From Diplonema papillatum (taxonomy: Eukaryota > Euglenozoa > Diplonemea > Diplonemida > Diplonemidae), in the NCBI GenBank assembly GCA_030068145.1, contig JAPJBO010000577.1:1-64000 (forward strand): a DNA stretch of 64,000 nucleotides. The letters run 5' to 3'. Below the pieces are notes generated by a model. It was not told the DNA's origin, ran no database searches, and worked only from the letters and a program-made list of their open reading frames with translations. Shown here piece by piece: positions 20,576 to 31,800 of the stretch (positions within the stretch are counted from its first letter, which is position 1; each line of letters opens with the position of its first letter). Made by a program: the position numbers and the translations under genes.

Positions 20576-20705
20576 TGGAGTTAAAGAGAGTGAGTCCGAG
20601 TCACACCCGAAAAGCGGGTGCGCTGCAATCAAAACGCGTGTACATCCGCACCCGAAAAGCGGGTGTGACACCCGCTTTTTTAACTCCAGCTTTCACTCCA
20701 GCTTC
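20576..20705. repeat. Foldback element with CTGGAGTTAAA ends
   Basis: CTGGAGTTAAA and TTTTTTAACTCCAG form inverted ends around a second hairpin of CACCCGAAAAGCGGGTG type. A related element is at 47322-47395. Confidence 0.55.
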
Positions 20706-21380
20706 TCGCCGTGCAGATTTACCTGTGTTTCGTGTGGGCTGCAGCGCACTCCTCCTTCGAGGTTCTTTGCAACACGCCGCCTCCTCAAGTATCTCCTACA
20801 AAGCACAGGTGTTTTTACGAAAACAAATCCACCGAATCTATAATTAAATCCGACTCAGTCTACGAACAATGCATATCTGAGCTGCTGGCGAAGCTTCCAG
20901 GGGTAGTCTGGGCTTGCGGAGCATCAACTCAGTACCATCCATCCTTTTTGGAACTAAGACTTCCACCGCCTTCAGAGCCAGACTTCTGGGTGCAAGACCT
21001 TCACTCGTAGACCCCTAAGAGTGCGATCTGCACTTCTGGACAGCCGGAAGGCCCTGATGGTCAGCAGAGCAGTTTGGAGGCATCAGTTAAGGAACGCCAG
21101 ACAGGTTGCAAAGTTCATGAAGTAGTCACGCGGGCCCCATTTCTGCCCGCAACCCACCGTACCTCCTTTCTTTTTAAAACTCGAGGGGCTGCCTTGTGCT
21201 TACTTCGAAGGAGGCTAGAGGGGGAGAAACAATACAACTACAAAGTGGGTCTTTTTTGTTGACCGCTTACGCCCGCCACTGAACCCAGATTCACCTGTGT
21301 TTCGTGTGGGCAACAGCACATTTACCTCCTTTGATCTTTTGCAGCTGGCAGCCTCCTCAAGTATTTCCTACAAAGCAGGT
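20706..21380. other. Dispersed-repeat remnants, no gene
   Basis: Contains a small match to the HscB 3' end (GAGCTGCTGGCGAAGCTTCC near 20880) and a diverged copy of the 115-bp block near 21175-21280. Confidence 0.4.
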
Positions 21381-21530
21381 GCTTATACAAAAATACTCGA
21401 CGTAGCTGCTTCGACTCCGAATGGAAGCACGTGGTTCGGCAAAGTGCGGTAGTTACAGCACTTTGGATCCCTTCTGTTCTTTGTCGGGCAGCATCGTCGA
21501 GCATTTCCTTTCAAGCTGGCGCTTATGTAA
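21381..21530 (+). repeat. Poly-A retroposon family B, partial copy
   Basis: Shares AATACTCGACGTAGCTGCTT, GCATCGTCGAGCATTTCC and the terminal CTGGCGCTTATGTAAAA with copies at 32805-33250 and 50755-51050. The next element is inserted exactly at its A-rich end. Confidence 0.65.
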
Positions 21531-22914
21531 AAGTACGTGCGCTCGGCTAAGGCCGGCGCGTGGCGAGACTGGAGGCAGCAGTTAAAGTTCGGGGAACAGC
21601 AAAGTTCGGGCGAAGCTAAGTTCGGGCAATGCTAAGTTCTGGTGAAGCAAAGTTCGGGTGAAGCTAAGTTCGGGCGAAACAAAGTTCGGGCGAAGCAAAG
21701 TTCGGGCGAAGCTAAGTTCGGGTGAGCAAAGTTCTGGTGAAGCAAAGTTCGGGCGAAGGTGAAGCTAAGTTCGGGCGAAACAAAGTCCGGGCGAAGCTAA
21801 GTTCTGGGTGAAGCAAAGTTCGGACGTTCTGGTGAAGCTAAGATCGGGCGAAACAAAGTTCGGCGAAGCTAAGTTCGGGTGAAGCAAAGTTCGGGCGAAG
21901 CTAAGTTCTGGTGAAGCAAAGTTCGGGCGAAGCTAAGTTCGGGTGAAGCAAAGTTCTGGTGAAGCTAAGTTCGGGCGAAACAAAGTTCGGGCGAAACAAA
22001 GTTCGGGCGAAGCAAAGTTCTGGGCGAAGCTAAGTTCGGATGAAGCAAAGTTCTGGTGAAGCAAAGTTCGGGCGAAACAAAGTTCTGGGGGAAGCTAAGT
22101 TCTGGTGAAGCAAAGTTCGGGCGAAGCTAAGTTCGGGTGAAGCAAAGTTCTGGTGAAGCTAAGTTCGGGCGAAACAAAGTTCGGGCGAAACAAAGTTCGG
22201 GCGAAGCAAAGTTCTGGGCGAAGCTAAGTTCGGATGAAGCAAAGTTCTGGTGAAGCAAAGTTCGGGCGAAACAAAGTTCTGGGGGAAGCAAAGTTCTGGT
22301 GAAGCAAAGTTCGGGCGAAGCAAAGTTCGGGTCAAGCTAAGTTCGGGCGAAACAAAGTCCGGGCGAAGCTAAGTTCTGGGGGAAGCAAAGTTCGGATGAA
22401 GCAAAGTTCTGGTGAAGCAAAGTTCGGGCGAAACAAAGTTCTGGGGGAAGCAAAGTTCGGGCGAAGCAAAGTTCGGGCGAAGCTAAGTTCTGGTGAAGCA
22501 AAGTTCGGGCGAAGCAAAGTTCGGGTCAAGCTAAGTTCGGGCGAAACAAAGTCCGGGCGAAGCTAAGTTCTGGGGGAAGCAAAGTTCGGGTGAAGCAAAG
22601 TTCTGGTGAAGCTAAGTTCGGGCGAAACAAAGTTCGGGCGAAGCTAAGTTCGGGTGAAGCTAAGTTCGGGTGAAGCAAAGTTCGGGCGAAGCTAAGTTCT
22701 GGTGAAGCAAAGTTCGGGCGAAGCAAAGTTCTGGGGGAAGCAAAGTTCGGGTGAAGCAAAGTTCTGGTGAAGCTAAGATCGGGCAAAACAAAGTTCGGGC
22801 GAAGCTAAGTTCGGGTGAAGCTAAGTTCGGGCGAAGCAAAGTTCGGGCGAAGTTCGGGTGAAGCAAAGTTCTGGTGAACATTGCATGTTCATAGGACCTC
22901 CAGTCTCGAAAAAT
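21531..22914 (-). mobile_element. Composite element with greatly expanded 17-bp minisatellite
   Basis: It begins with the same GTACGTGCGCTCGGCTAAGG tail as the insertion at 5099 and ends with the same ACCTCCAGTCTCGAAAA head. Between them about 1.3 kb is made of 17-bp units (AAGTTCGGGCGAAGCTA and variants with TCTGGTGAAGC). The tRNA-like block is missing from this copy, so the minisatellite joins the head directly. Confidence 0.75.
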
Positions 22915-23148
22915 TCTCAAAAACTTCAAACCGAAAAAAACACTTCGCGCGGGGATCGAACCGCGGACCTGTGGGTCCGGAGACCGTCGCACTGTTAAAG
23001 TGGACCATACAGGCATGAAATCCGAAAAACGGAAAAAGCCAGCTCCGCGCTATTATCTAGTACAAAACAGTACAGTAAGTAAAAGTGGGGTTGGCTCGAA
23101 TAGAGGCTATTCACATTGCATGTTCATAGGACCTCCAGTCTCGAAAAA
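22915..23148 (-). mobile_element. Composite element head with a different tRNA-like block
   Basis: Ends in the same TTGCATGTTCATAGGACC and CCAGTCTCG head, with an A-run after it. The tRNA-like block (about 22948-23012, minus) has B box GCGGTTCGATCCC and a plausible A box TATGGTCCACTTT. It differs from the block in the 5099 element, so at least two tRNA-like bodies use the same head. Confidence 0.55.
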
Positions 23149-23765
23149 AAAAAAACTGTTGAAACCGAGCTAAATAATGACAGAGCTTGTCTGGCTATCA
23201 ATCCCTTCCACTCCCCGGCTGATAGACTGCTGATAGACTGTCCACGCACGTCCGTCCGCCAGGCCAGCCGCCGCTGCATCTTTGCAACTATGGTCATGTT
23301 GATGTCGGAGCGTCGATCTCTCGCAGTCGTTCAACGGAAGAAGTGTGAAAACGGGAAGGGTCAGCGGTGCCTTCCGTGCGAACGAAGCTGCTTTCATCTT
23401 GACGGTAAGAAATCGTAGTGAGCCGTGGCCCAGCTTCGCCACCTTATTCCGACGGCGGGGACTGCAAATTGTACGGCGTGGTGTTCCAAACACCGGCGAA
23501 AAGAAGGCGTGTGGACAGTCACCTCCTGCACTTTATTGCAAAAAGCTTCCCCAAGCAGGAGGGACTGGATCACCCCAATTGAAGAAGACACCGGAGAATA
23601 CCCGAGTGCCCGCCAGAACAACGAAGCATTTGAACCCCTTGGAAGACTTGTCCAGGGACTGATCAAAAGGTGCAGCAAGCGGACTTGCCAGCTACGACAA
23701 AATACTCGAGAGACTGCCTTGTGCTCATTTCGAAGGAGGCTAGCGGTGGGTCTCTCGTGGAAAGC
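23149..23765. other. Stretch without a recognised gene
   Basis: Contains a diverged block related to 20318 and 21176 (AATACTCGAG(A/G)G(A/G)CTGCC near 23700) just before the HscB fragment. Confidence 0.35.
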
Positions 23766-23913
23766 AAGGGCAAGCTCAGTCTACGGGCAGAGAGTCCCTG
23801 AGCTGCTGGCGAAGCTTCCGAAAGTAGTTGACCACTCTCCGCCGCGTGCATGTCGTTTTCGGAGAAGGCCTCCCCCAGCCGCGCCACGTACGGCCACGTA
23901 CGATTCGTACGTT
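23766..23913 (-). pseudogene. Fragment copy of the HscB 3' end
   Basis: About 150 bases match the last coding part and 3' flank of the gene at 24188-24829, including GAGCTGCTGGCGAAGCTTCC and GTCGTTTTCGGAGAAGGCCT. A deletion removes the segment encoding MVLLKL, and a short duplicated stretch near CGTACGGCCACGTACGA breaks the frame. It lies just downstream of the parent, same strand. Confidence 0.85.
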
Positions 23914-24187
23914 TCCGCCAGGCGTTTTGGAGCCCCACCGGTACTTGCGGCTGCTACGCGGGGAGAAGTAATACGGAGATTGCACCCCCAGCAGCAGGTC
24001 AGCGTGAGCCGTCGACTGGCGGCCTTGCTTGCCGTCTCGAAGTAAGCAAGCACACCCTGGCTGCCTCGTCTGGTGCGAGGAATGGTGAGCAGCTGGTCTT
24101 CTCGTAGGGAAGAGGGCACTTGTACTTGATCGGGGGAAAAGAATAGCCAGCACGTGGGTGAGTCTCTTGCGAAAAGCAAGGGCAAGC

Positions 24188-24829
24188 TCAGTCTACGGGC
24201 AGACTGTCCCTGAGCTGCTGGCGAAGCTTCCGGAAGTAGTTGAGCTTGAGGAGGACCATCTCCGCCGCGTGCATGTCGTTTTCGGAGAAGGCCTCCCCCA
24301 GCCGCGCCACGTACGATTCGTACGTCTTCGTGTTGAGGGCGTCGATTTCCCGCAGCCGCTCGACGGTGGCCGGGGCGGCGGCGTCTCCTTCCATGAGGGA
24401 CATCGCCTCCATCTTGATGGCGAAGAACTCGTCGAGGAAGTCTTCGTCTAGCTTCTCCGCCAGCTCCTCGGCCAGCTGCTCGGATTCCAGGTCACGGCCG
24501 GTGCGCAGCTTCAGCAGTAGGCAGCCCCGGCTGTACGGGTCAGTGATCGTCGTGAAGCACCCGCTGCACTTCGAACTCGCCTCCTGCAGCTTATCCGACA
24601 CTTCGGCGCTCTCACCGGCTGCGAGGTCGGGGTGAAGCTGGCGCTGGAGGTCGCGGTGGGTCTTCTTCACGTCGCTGACGTCGAACGACGGCTCGACGCC
24701 GAGCACCTCGAAACAGTTGCACCGCAGGACCTTGTCGGCCAGGTCGACCTTCCCTTGCGAATGGTGCCGCGAGCCCCGCGAATAGGGGGTCACACCGTGT
24801 GACACCCGCACGACGTACCGTCTCATCAT
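24188..24829 (-). CDS. HSCB: Fe-S cluster co-chaperone HscB (mitochondrial type)
   Basis: A 213-residue single-exon protein. An Arg-rich N-terminus (MMRRYVVRVSHGVTPYSRGS) suits a mitochondrial presequence. A J domain spans about residues 38-105, with CFEVLGVEPSFDV in helix I and the essential HPD at 66-68. PYSRGCLLLKL is the HscB-specific helix IV motif. The C-terminal three-helix HscB domain covers about 128-205 (DEDFLDEFFAIKME; ENDMHAAEMVLLKLNYFRKL). HscB (Jac1 in yeast) delivers the scaffold ISCU to its Hsp70 and stimulates ATP hydrolysis during Fe-S cluster transfer. The N-terminal tetracysteine zinc site of animal HSCB is not evident; only CNC is seen. The first Met gives the presequence, so this start is preferred. 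Length matches the family. Confidence 0.93.
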   Translation of the reverse strand: MMRRYVVRVSHGVTPYSRGSRHHSQGKVDLADKVLRCNCFEVLGVEPSFDVSDVKKTHRDLQRQLHPDLAAGESAEVSDKLQEASSKCSGCFTTITDPYSRGCLLLKLRTGRDLESEQLAEELAEKLDEDFLDEFFAIKMEAMSLMEGDAAAPATVERLREIDALNTKTYESYVARLGEAFSENDMHAAEMVLLKLNYFRKLRQQLRDSLPVD

Positions 24830-25018
24830 GATTAAACTTCGGGCTTGTGTGCGTTCGAGCGTTTGTTGCCCTATGGGGGTGCCCTTTGCGTGTGTATGTT
24901 TGGTGGGAGGGGTTATATTGTTGTGTTGCCGACAGTCGTCGTGACAGTCAACAAGGCAGATGTACAGTCTGGTGTCTTTCGACCTTTGTTGCTATCCTTC
25001 CTTCGGGTGGTGGTGGTA

Positions 25019-25275
25019 TCAGGGAAAGCCTGCTACACGGGAGCAAGCTTCACGTGTTCGGCGGTACTGCAGAGCCACGGGCCTACGGGTCAAACGGCTA
25101 CCGATTTCCCAAACTAAAGCATCAAGGCGTGGCGCACCTTTGGGCTTGGCGCTCGCGCTGAACACAAGCTCGTCGAGACGGTCAGCCACAGGGCAGAGCG
25201 GACGGGGTTGTGGCACTGTGCTGCCTTCGACTCAAGCCTTGACCGTCACGTTCCTGGACCAGGAGCGGCCTTTTT
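25019..25275 (+). repeat. Dispersed repeat family A, copy 1
   Basis: About 240 bases with CTAAAGCATCAAGGCGTGGC, CGAGACGGTCAGCCACAGGG and GGTTGTGGCACTGTGCTGCC are shared with 39060-39302 and 55272-55520, all in the same orientation and each ending near a pyrimidine-rich run. No tRNA-like head is seen. Confidence 0.8.
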
Positions 25276-25364
25276 CTTCTTTCTTCTTCTTCTTCTTCTT
25301 CGGGTGGTGGATCCGTTCTCGGCATGTTTTCGTTTCCAGTACTTTCCGTTTCGACTGCCCGTGA

Positions 25365-25515
25365 ATGGAGGATATACTGAGCCGGTCCATCCCCTCTTGA
25401 TAGACCGTGATAGACCGAAGAATACAGCACCGGGCAACTCGATGCAGCTCTAGGGACTAGAGATGGACCTGATAGACCGTGGTGGACCGTGATTCACTGT
25501 GATAAACAGCGGCGG
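25365..25515 (+). repeat. Dispersed 145-bp repeat, inverted partner at 41045-41190
   Basis: Shares GAGCCGGTCCATCCCCTCTT, CTATCACGGTCTATC-type and TTCACTGTGATAAACAGC segments with 41045-41190 in opposite orientation. Confidence 0.75.
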
Positions 25516-25847
25516 GACGGATCGGCTCAATTACGGTGCTTGACGGGCGGCACGACACAACTGTATCATCTTCTTTCCGCCCGCCACCTTTTTGCGGTCC
25601 CTGCCCCTTCACGAGGAGAAAGCAGGGTGGGTGGAGACACTCGCTGCTTTTTTTGGATTTGAATGAAATACACACTTCCACACCTAAATCGTTGCCGCGA
25701 TGCGCCCTGATAATCGGATTTGCTGGTCATCCACCAGGCGAAAACGAACGAGAAACCAGAAGATCTGTGTTCAGAAGTCCCTGCGTCACCCTCCAAAGCG
25801 TGGAAGCGATGCTTTCTTCTTCTTTCTTTAAGAAACAAAAAAGAACT

Positions 25848-26115
25848 CAACCACATACGGACGGAGGGTGGGTGTTAATTTTGGGAAAATGGACTGTTCA
25901 AGGCACACCTTGGGTCATACTCAAGAGGGGGTTTCGTAGGTCAATAATGGGAACCGGGGGGCGCATTTGAAAGATTTCGTGGCAGGTCTTTAAAATGCGC
26001 ACCTCGACGCTGAATGAATATGGAAGTGACCCAGCACGTGGCGTCTTGCAGATACCCGCAAAGTAACGAATTAACCACGCCATATGGCGTAGTTCGTCCG
26101 TATGTGGTTAATTCG
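25848..26115. mobile_element. Possible foldback element with CCACATACGGAC ends
   Basis: The inverted ends are AACCACATACGGACGGAGG near 25848 and GTCCGTATGTGGTTAATTCG near 26095. Internal hairpin GCCATATGGC. No coding capacity; target-site duplication is not clear. Confidence 0.4.
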
Positions 26116-26319
26116 CTTTCTCGTTCTCCTCTTTAAATCTCTTCGTAGACGGAGTAGGCCGGTGAGCAGCGACAATGCGTAGTTGGTGCTAAAAGCTAGC
26201 AGTTGGCAGTGTACCATGTCGGACTCACCAACGCGGGTGAGTTCCGCCGGTGCGCTCAAACTAAAGAGCACACAGGCGCGCCGAGGAAAGCCTGTTGCAC
26301 GAGAGCCAGTTTGCAGTCG

Positions 26320-26575
26320 TGTTTTTGCGGGTCTGCGCATGTGTTTGCGGTCGGCAGGCACCAGTTGTCCACAGAATCATTCCTTCGCACGCCCGTGCCT
26401 GAAATGCCGGTCGAATTCAATGGAAGGCAGGGAATCAATGCAAATATGCTGCCCCCAGTAGTACGGCAGCGGCATCGGGTTGGGAGACCACGTGAAGCTG
26501 ACATTCTTGAAAGTAGCCCGTACGTGTAGACGAAGTCGATACCACGCATCCCACTACTGAGGGGTGTGGGCACTT
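26320..26575 (-). pseudogene. GH28 C-terminal fragment joined to 28S rDNA
   Basis: Closely matches bases about 340-515 of the modular GH28 gene (ATGCCGGTCGAATTC; GCTGCCCCCAGTAGTACGGC; ACCACGTGAAGCTGACATTC). The C-terminal side continues into the Cys module (DNWCLPTANTCAD), so it derives from the modular gene and not from 13060-14466. Small deletions and an insertion break the frame. The other end passes directly into 28S rRNA at about 26582. Confidence 0.82.
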
Positions 26576-26581
26576 CCCACA

Positions 26582-26755
26582 GGGCCAGCGCATTCCGACA
26601 GCAATACGAGGTAGTACGAGAGGAACTCCCGTTTCTAGTCCCTGGTAGAGCCGTGATGCTACCACTGGATGGATTGTGGCTGAACGCCTCTAAGCTAGAA
26701 CCCAAAGCGTGAGTTCCTCAGGGCATATCGGAGTTATCCGGCAACTTCCAATACC
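26582..26755 (+). rRNA. 28S rRNA 3' fragment
   Basis: Includes GGCCAGCGCATTCCGACAGC, the sarcin-ricin loop AGTACGAGAGGAAC and GATTGTGGCTGAACGCCTCT, all typical of the 28S 3' end. About 25 bases present at 34320 are missing here. It is flanked by a GH28 fragment, so this is a relic. Confidence 0.85.
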
Positions 26756-26944
26756 GGGCAAGTGGTTGCGCAATCTTCTCCCGAACGAAAGCATCAAAGC
26801 GGCGTCAAACGCCTTGGCGGTTGGGCCGCTGAGCGCAAGAAGGCATCCGGAGAGAGACGGTTGACCAAGTCTGGTCTCCTCCTGATGAACCATGGTGAAC
26901 GCAGTTGCGGCGCTAAGCTCCGACGGAATATTTGCACATTCGGA

Positions 26945-27170
26945 GGGGGGTTGCAAGAAACGTGCTTGGAACCAATATGTGCCCAACGCCGCACTAGTCC
27001 CGCCGGCGCCTTGTTGTTTTCGGTCCTCTAAACCACGGACACGTAAAGGCGGACCATCATCAGCGCGGAACCTGAGTGTCTGCAGCCAGGACAGCGGTGT
27101 GATGGTCTGGTTCGTCAGGCGGCTGTTCGTTGCTCGTCACAGCCACGACCAGACCCTTGCGGCTAGAGCA
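26945..27170. repeat. Dispersed repeat, copy 2 (shared with 19731-19960)
   Basis: Matches 19731-19960 over most of its length (GCGGAACCTGAGTGTCTGCA). A further truncated piece follows near 27220-27270. Confidence 0.6.
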
Positions 27171-27499
27171 GGAGGCGGTTCGAACTGTCGGACGGCAGCC
27201 GGAATAGAGAGAGATGGGACAAGAACGTGCTTGGGATGGGTATGTGGCCAACGCCGCACGGGTCCCATCAGTCCACGCCAACCCCTGGGAACTGCCTCGC
27301 ATTGCCGCTGTCCATCCCGGTAGCACCTGAAGCACGACACGGTACGATCGAAAAGGTGGTCACCTAGCGAGCTGATGCAGGCCCCATCGCTGCAGATATT
27401 CTGCATTCTAATTCTCAAACTAACTCCCAGATACAACTCACGATCCATCACAGGAGGGGGACGGATGGCCGGCCTAATCTACACCGTGTTGCAATAGGT

Positions 27500-27640
27500 C
27501 CTTTTTTCAGACTGTTTCGAGTCTTAAGGATCCGTGTTTTTAAGTCTCCGGTCGACAGAAAAGGCGGGTTGGGGGTTTTTTTAGAGTGCAAGTTCGCTTA
27601 GGGGTCCGGGTTTTTATAGTCTCCGGGTGACCAAGGTCGC
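27500..27640 (+). repeat. Two copies of the AAGTCTCCGG dispersed motif
   Basis: TTTTTAAGTCTCCGGTCGAC near 27540 and AGTCTCCGGGTGACCAAGG near 27613, separated by TTTTTTTAGAGTGCAAGTTC, resemble the 3' part of the antiporter intron. Confidence 0.5.
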
Positions 27641-27789
27641 AAAGGTTCCTTTAAGGTGTAGTATGTTAGTGTGCGTATCGTATCTGCTGCAGCGGCAGTA
27701 CCTATTGCCGACTATTCGACTTTTTAGCAAAATGTGGGTATTCATTCCTTTATCGGACATGGTTTTCCGGGGGGCAATTGTTGGTGGGT

Positions 27790-28302
27790 GGCTAGAAAGC
27801 AAGATGTGGGTGCCCGGCCTGCGTGACAACCCACCCAGCGGAAGGGGTGCTCCTCCGCGTTGAGGGACGCCAAGTGCCCGCCAAGCCACGGTTCAGCGTA
27901 AATCGCAATTGAATGTCTTGACGAAGGGGACAACGAAGAGAAGCAGCACCACATTCAGTTGCTCGACCACCTATATAGCGACCGCTGCGGGCTTCGGAAG
28001 AGTGAGTGTCCCACTGAGGAACAACCGGCTATGTCAAGCCACGGTTCAGCGTAAATCGCAATCGAATGTCTTCGACGAAGAGGACAACGAAGAGAAGCAG
28101 CACCACATTCAGTTGCGCTGGCTCAACTGGCGTGGTTTACAGTCTCCCTCAGCTCGACCACCTATATATCGACCGCTGCGGGCTTCGGAGGAGTGAGTGT
28201 CCCACTGAGGAACAACCGGCTATGTCAAGCCACGGTTCAGCGTGAATCGCAATCGAACAATGGGAAGCAGCACCGCGTGTAGTTGAATTTGCTCAACTAG
28301 CG
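27790..28302 (-). pseudogene. Degenerate tandem copies of the antiporter 3' end
   Basis: Near 27810-27880 the frame reads WLGGHLASLNAEEHPFRW, as in the antiporter. Spacer units with CAAGCCACGGTTCAGCGTAA and CTCCCTCAGCTCGACCACCT follow at about 27890, 28035 and 28225. They are decayed versions of the antiporter's last coding bases plus 3' flank. Confidence 0.7.
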
Positions 28303-28303
28303 T

Positions 28304-28660
28304 GGCTTACGGCCTCCCTCAGTTCGACCACTTTTATCTCGGCGGTCGGGTGCTTCGGAGTGAAGACGGGAGTGTTCCATTGCGGAACGCCAGGGCCTGT
28401 CTGCAGGAAGTTCGCGTCCGCGTTGGCCTCGCCGACTTTCTGCAGGACCCAGCGGAAGGCGATTGGCCCGAAGAGGAGGTTGACGAGGATGCAGCACACG
28501 CACAGTGCGTTGACGGCCTTGCCCCACGTCGGGAACTCGAGGGCCGTCTGCTTGCAGAGCCCGATGGCCACGCCGGCCTGCGTCACGAAACCCATCCAGC
28601 GGAAGGGGTGCTGCTCCGCGTTGAGTGACGCCAGGTGCCCGCCAACCCGGCAACGGTTCA
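28304..28660 (-). pseudogene. Near-identical copy of the antiporter C-terminal coding part
   Basis: Encodes the same residues as the last ~110 codons of the intact gene, from GGHLASLNAEQHPFRWMG to the stop, with almost no base changes. It lacks the upstream membrane segments and ends abruptly at CCGCCAACCCGG. The near identity implies a recent duplication or gene conversion. Confidence 0.88.
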
Positions 28661-28891
28661 GCGGGAACCGCAATCGAACGATATGACGAAGGGGACAACG
28701 AAGGGAAGCAGGACCGCATTCAGTTGCGCTGGCTCAACTGGCGTGGCTTACAGCTCGATCACCTATATTTCGACCGATGCGTGGCTTCGGAGTCAAGGCA
28801 GGGTCAAGCCAAGGTTCAGCGTGAACCACAATCGAACGCTGTGACAAAGGGGACAACGAAGGGGAGCAGCCCCAGATTCAGTTGAATCCGC

Positions 28892-31800
28892 TCAACTGGC
28901 GTGGCTTACGGCCTCCCTCAGTTCAACCACTTTTATCTCGGCGGTCGGGTGCTTCGGAGTGAAGACGGGAGTGTTCCATTGCGGAACGCCAGGGCCTGTC
29001 TGCAGGAAGTTCGCGTCCGCGTTGGCCTCGCCGACTTTCTGCAGGACCCAGCGGAAGGCGATTGGCCCGAAGAGGAGGTTGACGAGGATGCAGCACACGC
29101 ACAGTGCGTTGACGGCCTTGCCCCACGTCGGGAACTCGAGGGCCGTCTGCTTGCAGAGCCCGATGGCCACGCCGGCCTGCGTCACGAAACCCATCCAGCG
29201 GAAGGGGTGCTGCTCCGCGTTGAGTGACGCCAGGTGCCCGCCGAGCCAAGCCCCCACGAATAGCCCTACCAGCCGGCATCCCACCAGAGCCATGACGAAG
29301 TGGAACACCGTCGGAAGGATCTGAAACGACACCCCGCAGCCGACGAGGGTGAAAAACGGGATGTTCGTCCACGGAAGAGTCTCGTCAACAATCGACCCGA
29401 AGTCGTCGCTAGGAACCAGAGCGTTCGCGAAGCAAACGCCGCACGCGACGCACGTCAACAGCGGGTCTATACGCATGAACGTGTCTCGACTGCGGAGGGT
29501 GTCTGACACAAAAAAAACCGCGGCTCCAATGCCGAAGCAACACAACCCGCGGAAAGCGAAGCGGTTGTGCGAGTCGAGCCGGAGCGGGCGCAGGACGGTG
29601 GCTTGGATGAAGTGCGAAAGCAGGTACCCACACAAGGCGCTGGCCGCGATTTTGACGAACGGTTTCGCGACTGCTTCCGGGGACAACGGGGTCCCGTCGA
29701 CGATCATGTGCGCGATGTTGGTGTTGATCGCGAAAGTGGACACGACGATCGTGTCGAGGGCGATCGAGGCGCAGACGCAGAGCTTCGTGAAAGCTCCTTC
29801 CGCCTTGGTTTCCTTCACGATGGCAATCGCACTCGCCGGCGAACGGGCCAAGAGGATCGTGCAGATCAGCAGCGACGCCGCCGTCTGCTGCGGCGCGCTG
29901 AAGTCGTGGAACGCCTGCAGCCCGGACAGCCACGTGCGGGTGACCAGCTGCAGCATGAACGCCACGCACGGCAAGATTGCCCCGACGACGAACAAGATCG
30001 CCTTCGCCTGGCTCCGCAGCTCCTTCATCACCAGCTCGCAGCCAGCGGCGAAGCCGATGATCGACAGGCACGCCTGCTCAACTCTCTTCAAATCGTCCAG
30101 CCGCGATGCGTCCTTCCCCATAAGCGCAAAGGCACTCGGACCGCAAAGGATACCTGTTTTTAGAGTTGTGTTTGGAGGGGAAGAATTAAGCGCTTTTTGA
30201 GGTGCAAAGAGTCTTCAGTTGACCAGTGAGGCTGAGAGTCTGGTAGTGAAAGGGAGTAGAACATGTATATTTTTGCACTTCAACTTTGGCCAGCCAAGGT
30301 TGTGTAATTATAGTTTGAGGTTTAGACAGAACACTGTCTCTCACGTATGTTTGATTAGCATCAGGTCTTTCTCGCAGAAATGCGTAGTTATCACAAGCTT
30401 TGCCGCCGTCTGCTGCGGCGCGCTGAAGTCGTGGAACGCCTGCAGCTCGGACAGCCACGTGCGGGTGACCAGCTGCAGCATGAACGCCACGCACGGCAGG
30501 ATTGCCCCGACGACGAACAGGATCGCCTTAGCCTGGCTCCGCAGCTCCTTCATCACCAGCTCGCAGCCAGCGGCGAAGCCGATGATCGACAGGCACGCCT
30601 GCTCAACTCTCTTCAAATCGTCCAGCCGCGATGCGTCCTTCCCCATAAGCGCAAAGGCACTCGGACCGCAAAGGATACCTGTTTTTAGAGTTGTGTTTGA
30701 AGGGGAAGAATTAAGCGCTTTTTGAGGTTCAAAGAGTCTTCAGTTGACCAGTGAGGCTGAGAGTGCGCATGCCAGGGGTCAGAGGTAGAACGCAGGTCGA
30801 TGAGGATGCATGCCAGGGGTCAGAGGTAGAACGCAGGTCGATGAGGATGCATGCCAGGGGTCAGAGGTAGAACGCAGGTCGATGAGGATGCATGCCAGGG
30901 GTCAGAGGTAGAACGCAGGTCGATGAGGATGCATGGGCGTCCTGCTGTGCTGTGCTGTCTGGATCTCCTCGTCTTCCTTTTTACGTTGCTTGGCACTCCG
31001 TGCTGCCCGCGCCGCTTGCGGCGCGGGCCTCTTCAGAGTCGGTCGTCCACGTGCGCGCTGTTCCGCCTTCGTATCCTGGTTTGCGCCCTCTGCCTCCGGC
31101 GCGCCTCGTGACGCTTCCTTGCCCTGGGTGGTGTTCCTCTTCGAGCTCCTCCCTCCTCGTCCCGCCTGATTCTCCTGTTCCGCTAAGGTGAACCACTTCT
31201 GGGCCCGCCCCCTTTCCTCGTCCGATGGGTACCACTTTTTTTGAAATCGAATTTTCCTAGTCTCTCCCCGTCTTACCTGCGCTCTGCTTGTACCTTTCCG
31301 TGTTCTGCCTTCGTGTACTCTCCTGCCGACACCTCGAGTCCTCGCAGCGCTTGCAGGGTATCTGCCCAGGATACAGCGCCTCTCCAGACCCTCCGTCCAC
31401 CGTCCTGACGCGCCGAGCCGCCGAAGCCAACCTATTGATTTCTTTCTTGCCGGTAGAAGCTCCCCATCGTGGGTTCCTTGGAGCGTCTTGAGCATCCCCA
31501 ACAGCGTCCTTCCCGCGAGCGCAGCTCCTCCATGCGCTTCCCCTTTCTGGCCTGCGTCCTCCTCTCCGTCCTCTGCATCTTCCGGCCCAACCGCCTTCTG
31601 TCCGCGTCGCGGCATGCGAGAATCATGCGAGAATTGCGAGAATACGTGATAATTTTGCAAAAATCGGGGCCGCGACCCCCCAATACGAGAATATGCGAGA
31701 ATACGAGTCGTATCGGATGGATGCCTAGGGGGGCGGGGATGACAATTACACACGTCGTCTCAGGTAGTGCGGATGTGATACTTTAGGTAACATTCTCCCG

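Noticed and set aside
22332..23016. Minus-strand ORFs rich in RTLLRPNFASPEL
   Set aside because: Translation of the 17-bp minisatellite; no independent coding evidence.
25260..25310. Pyrimidine run (TTC)n as a triplex or splice signal
   Set aside because: Only a short simple repeat at the end of dispersed family A; no exon follows.
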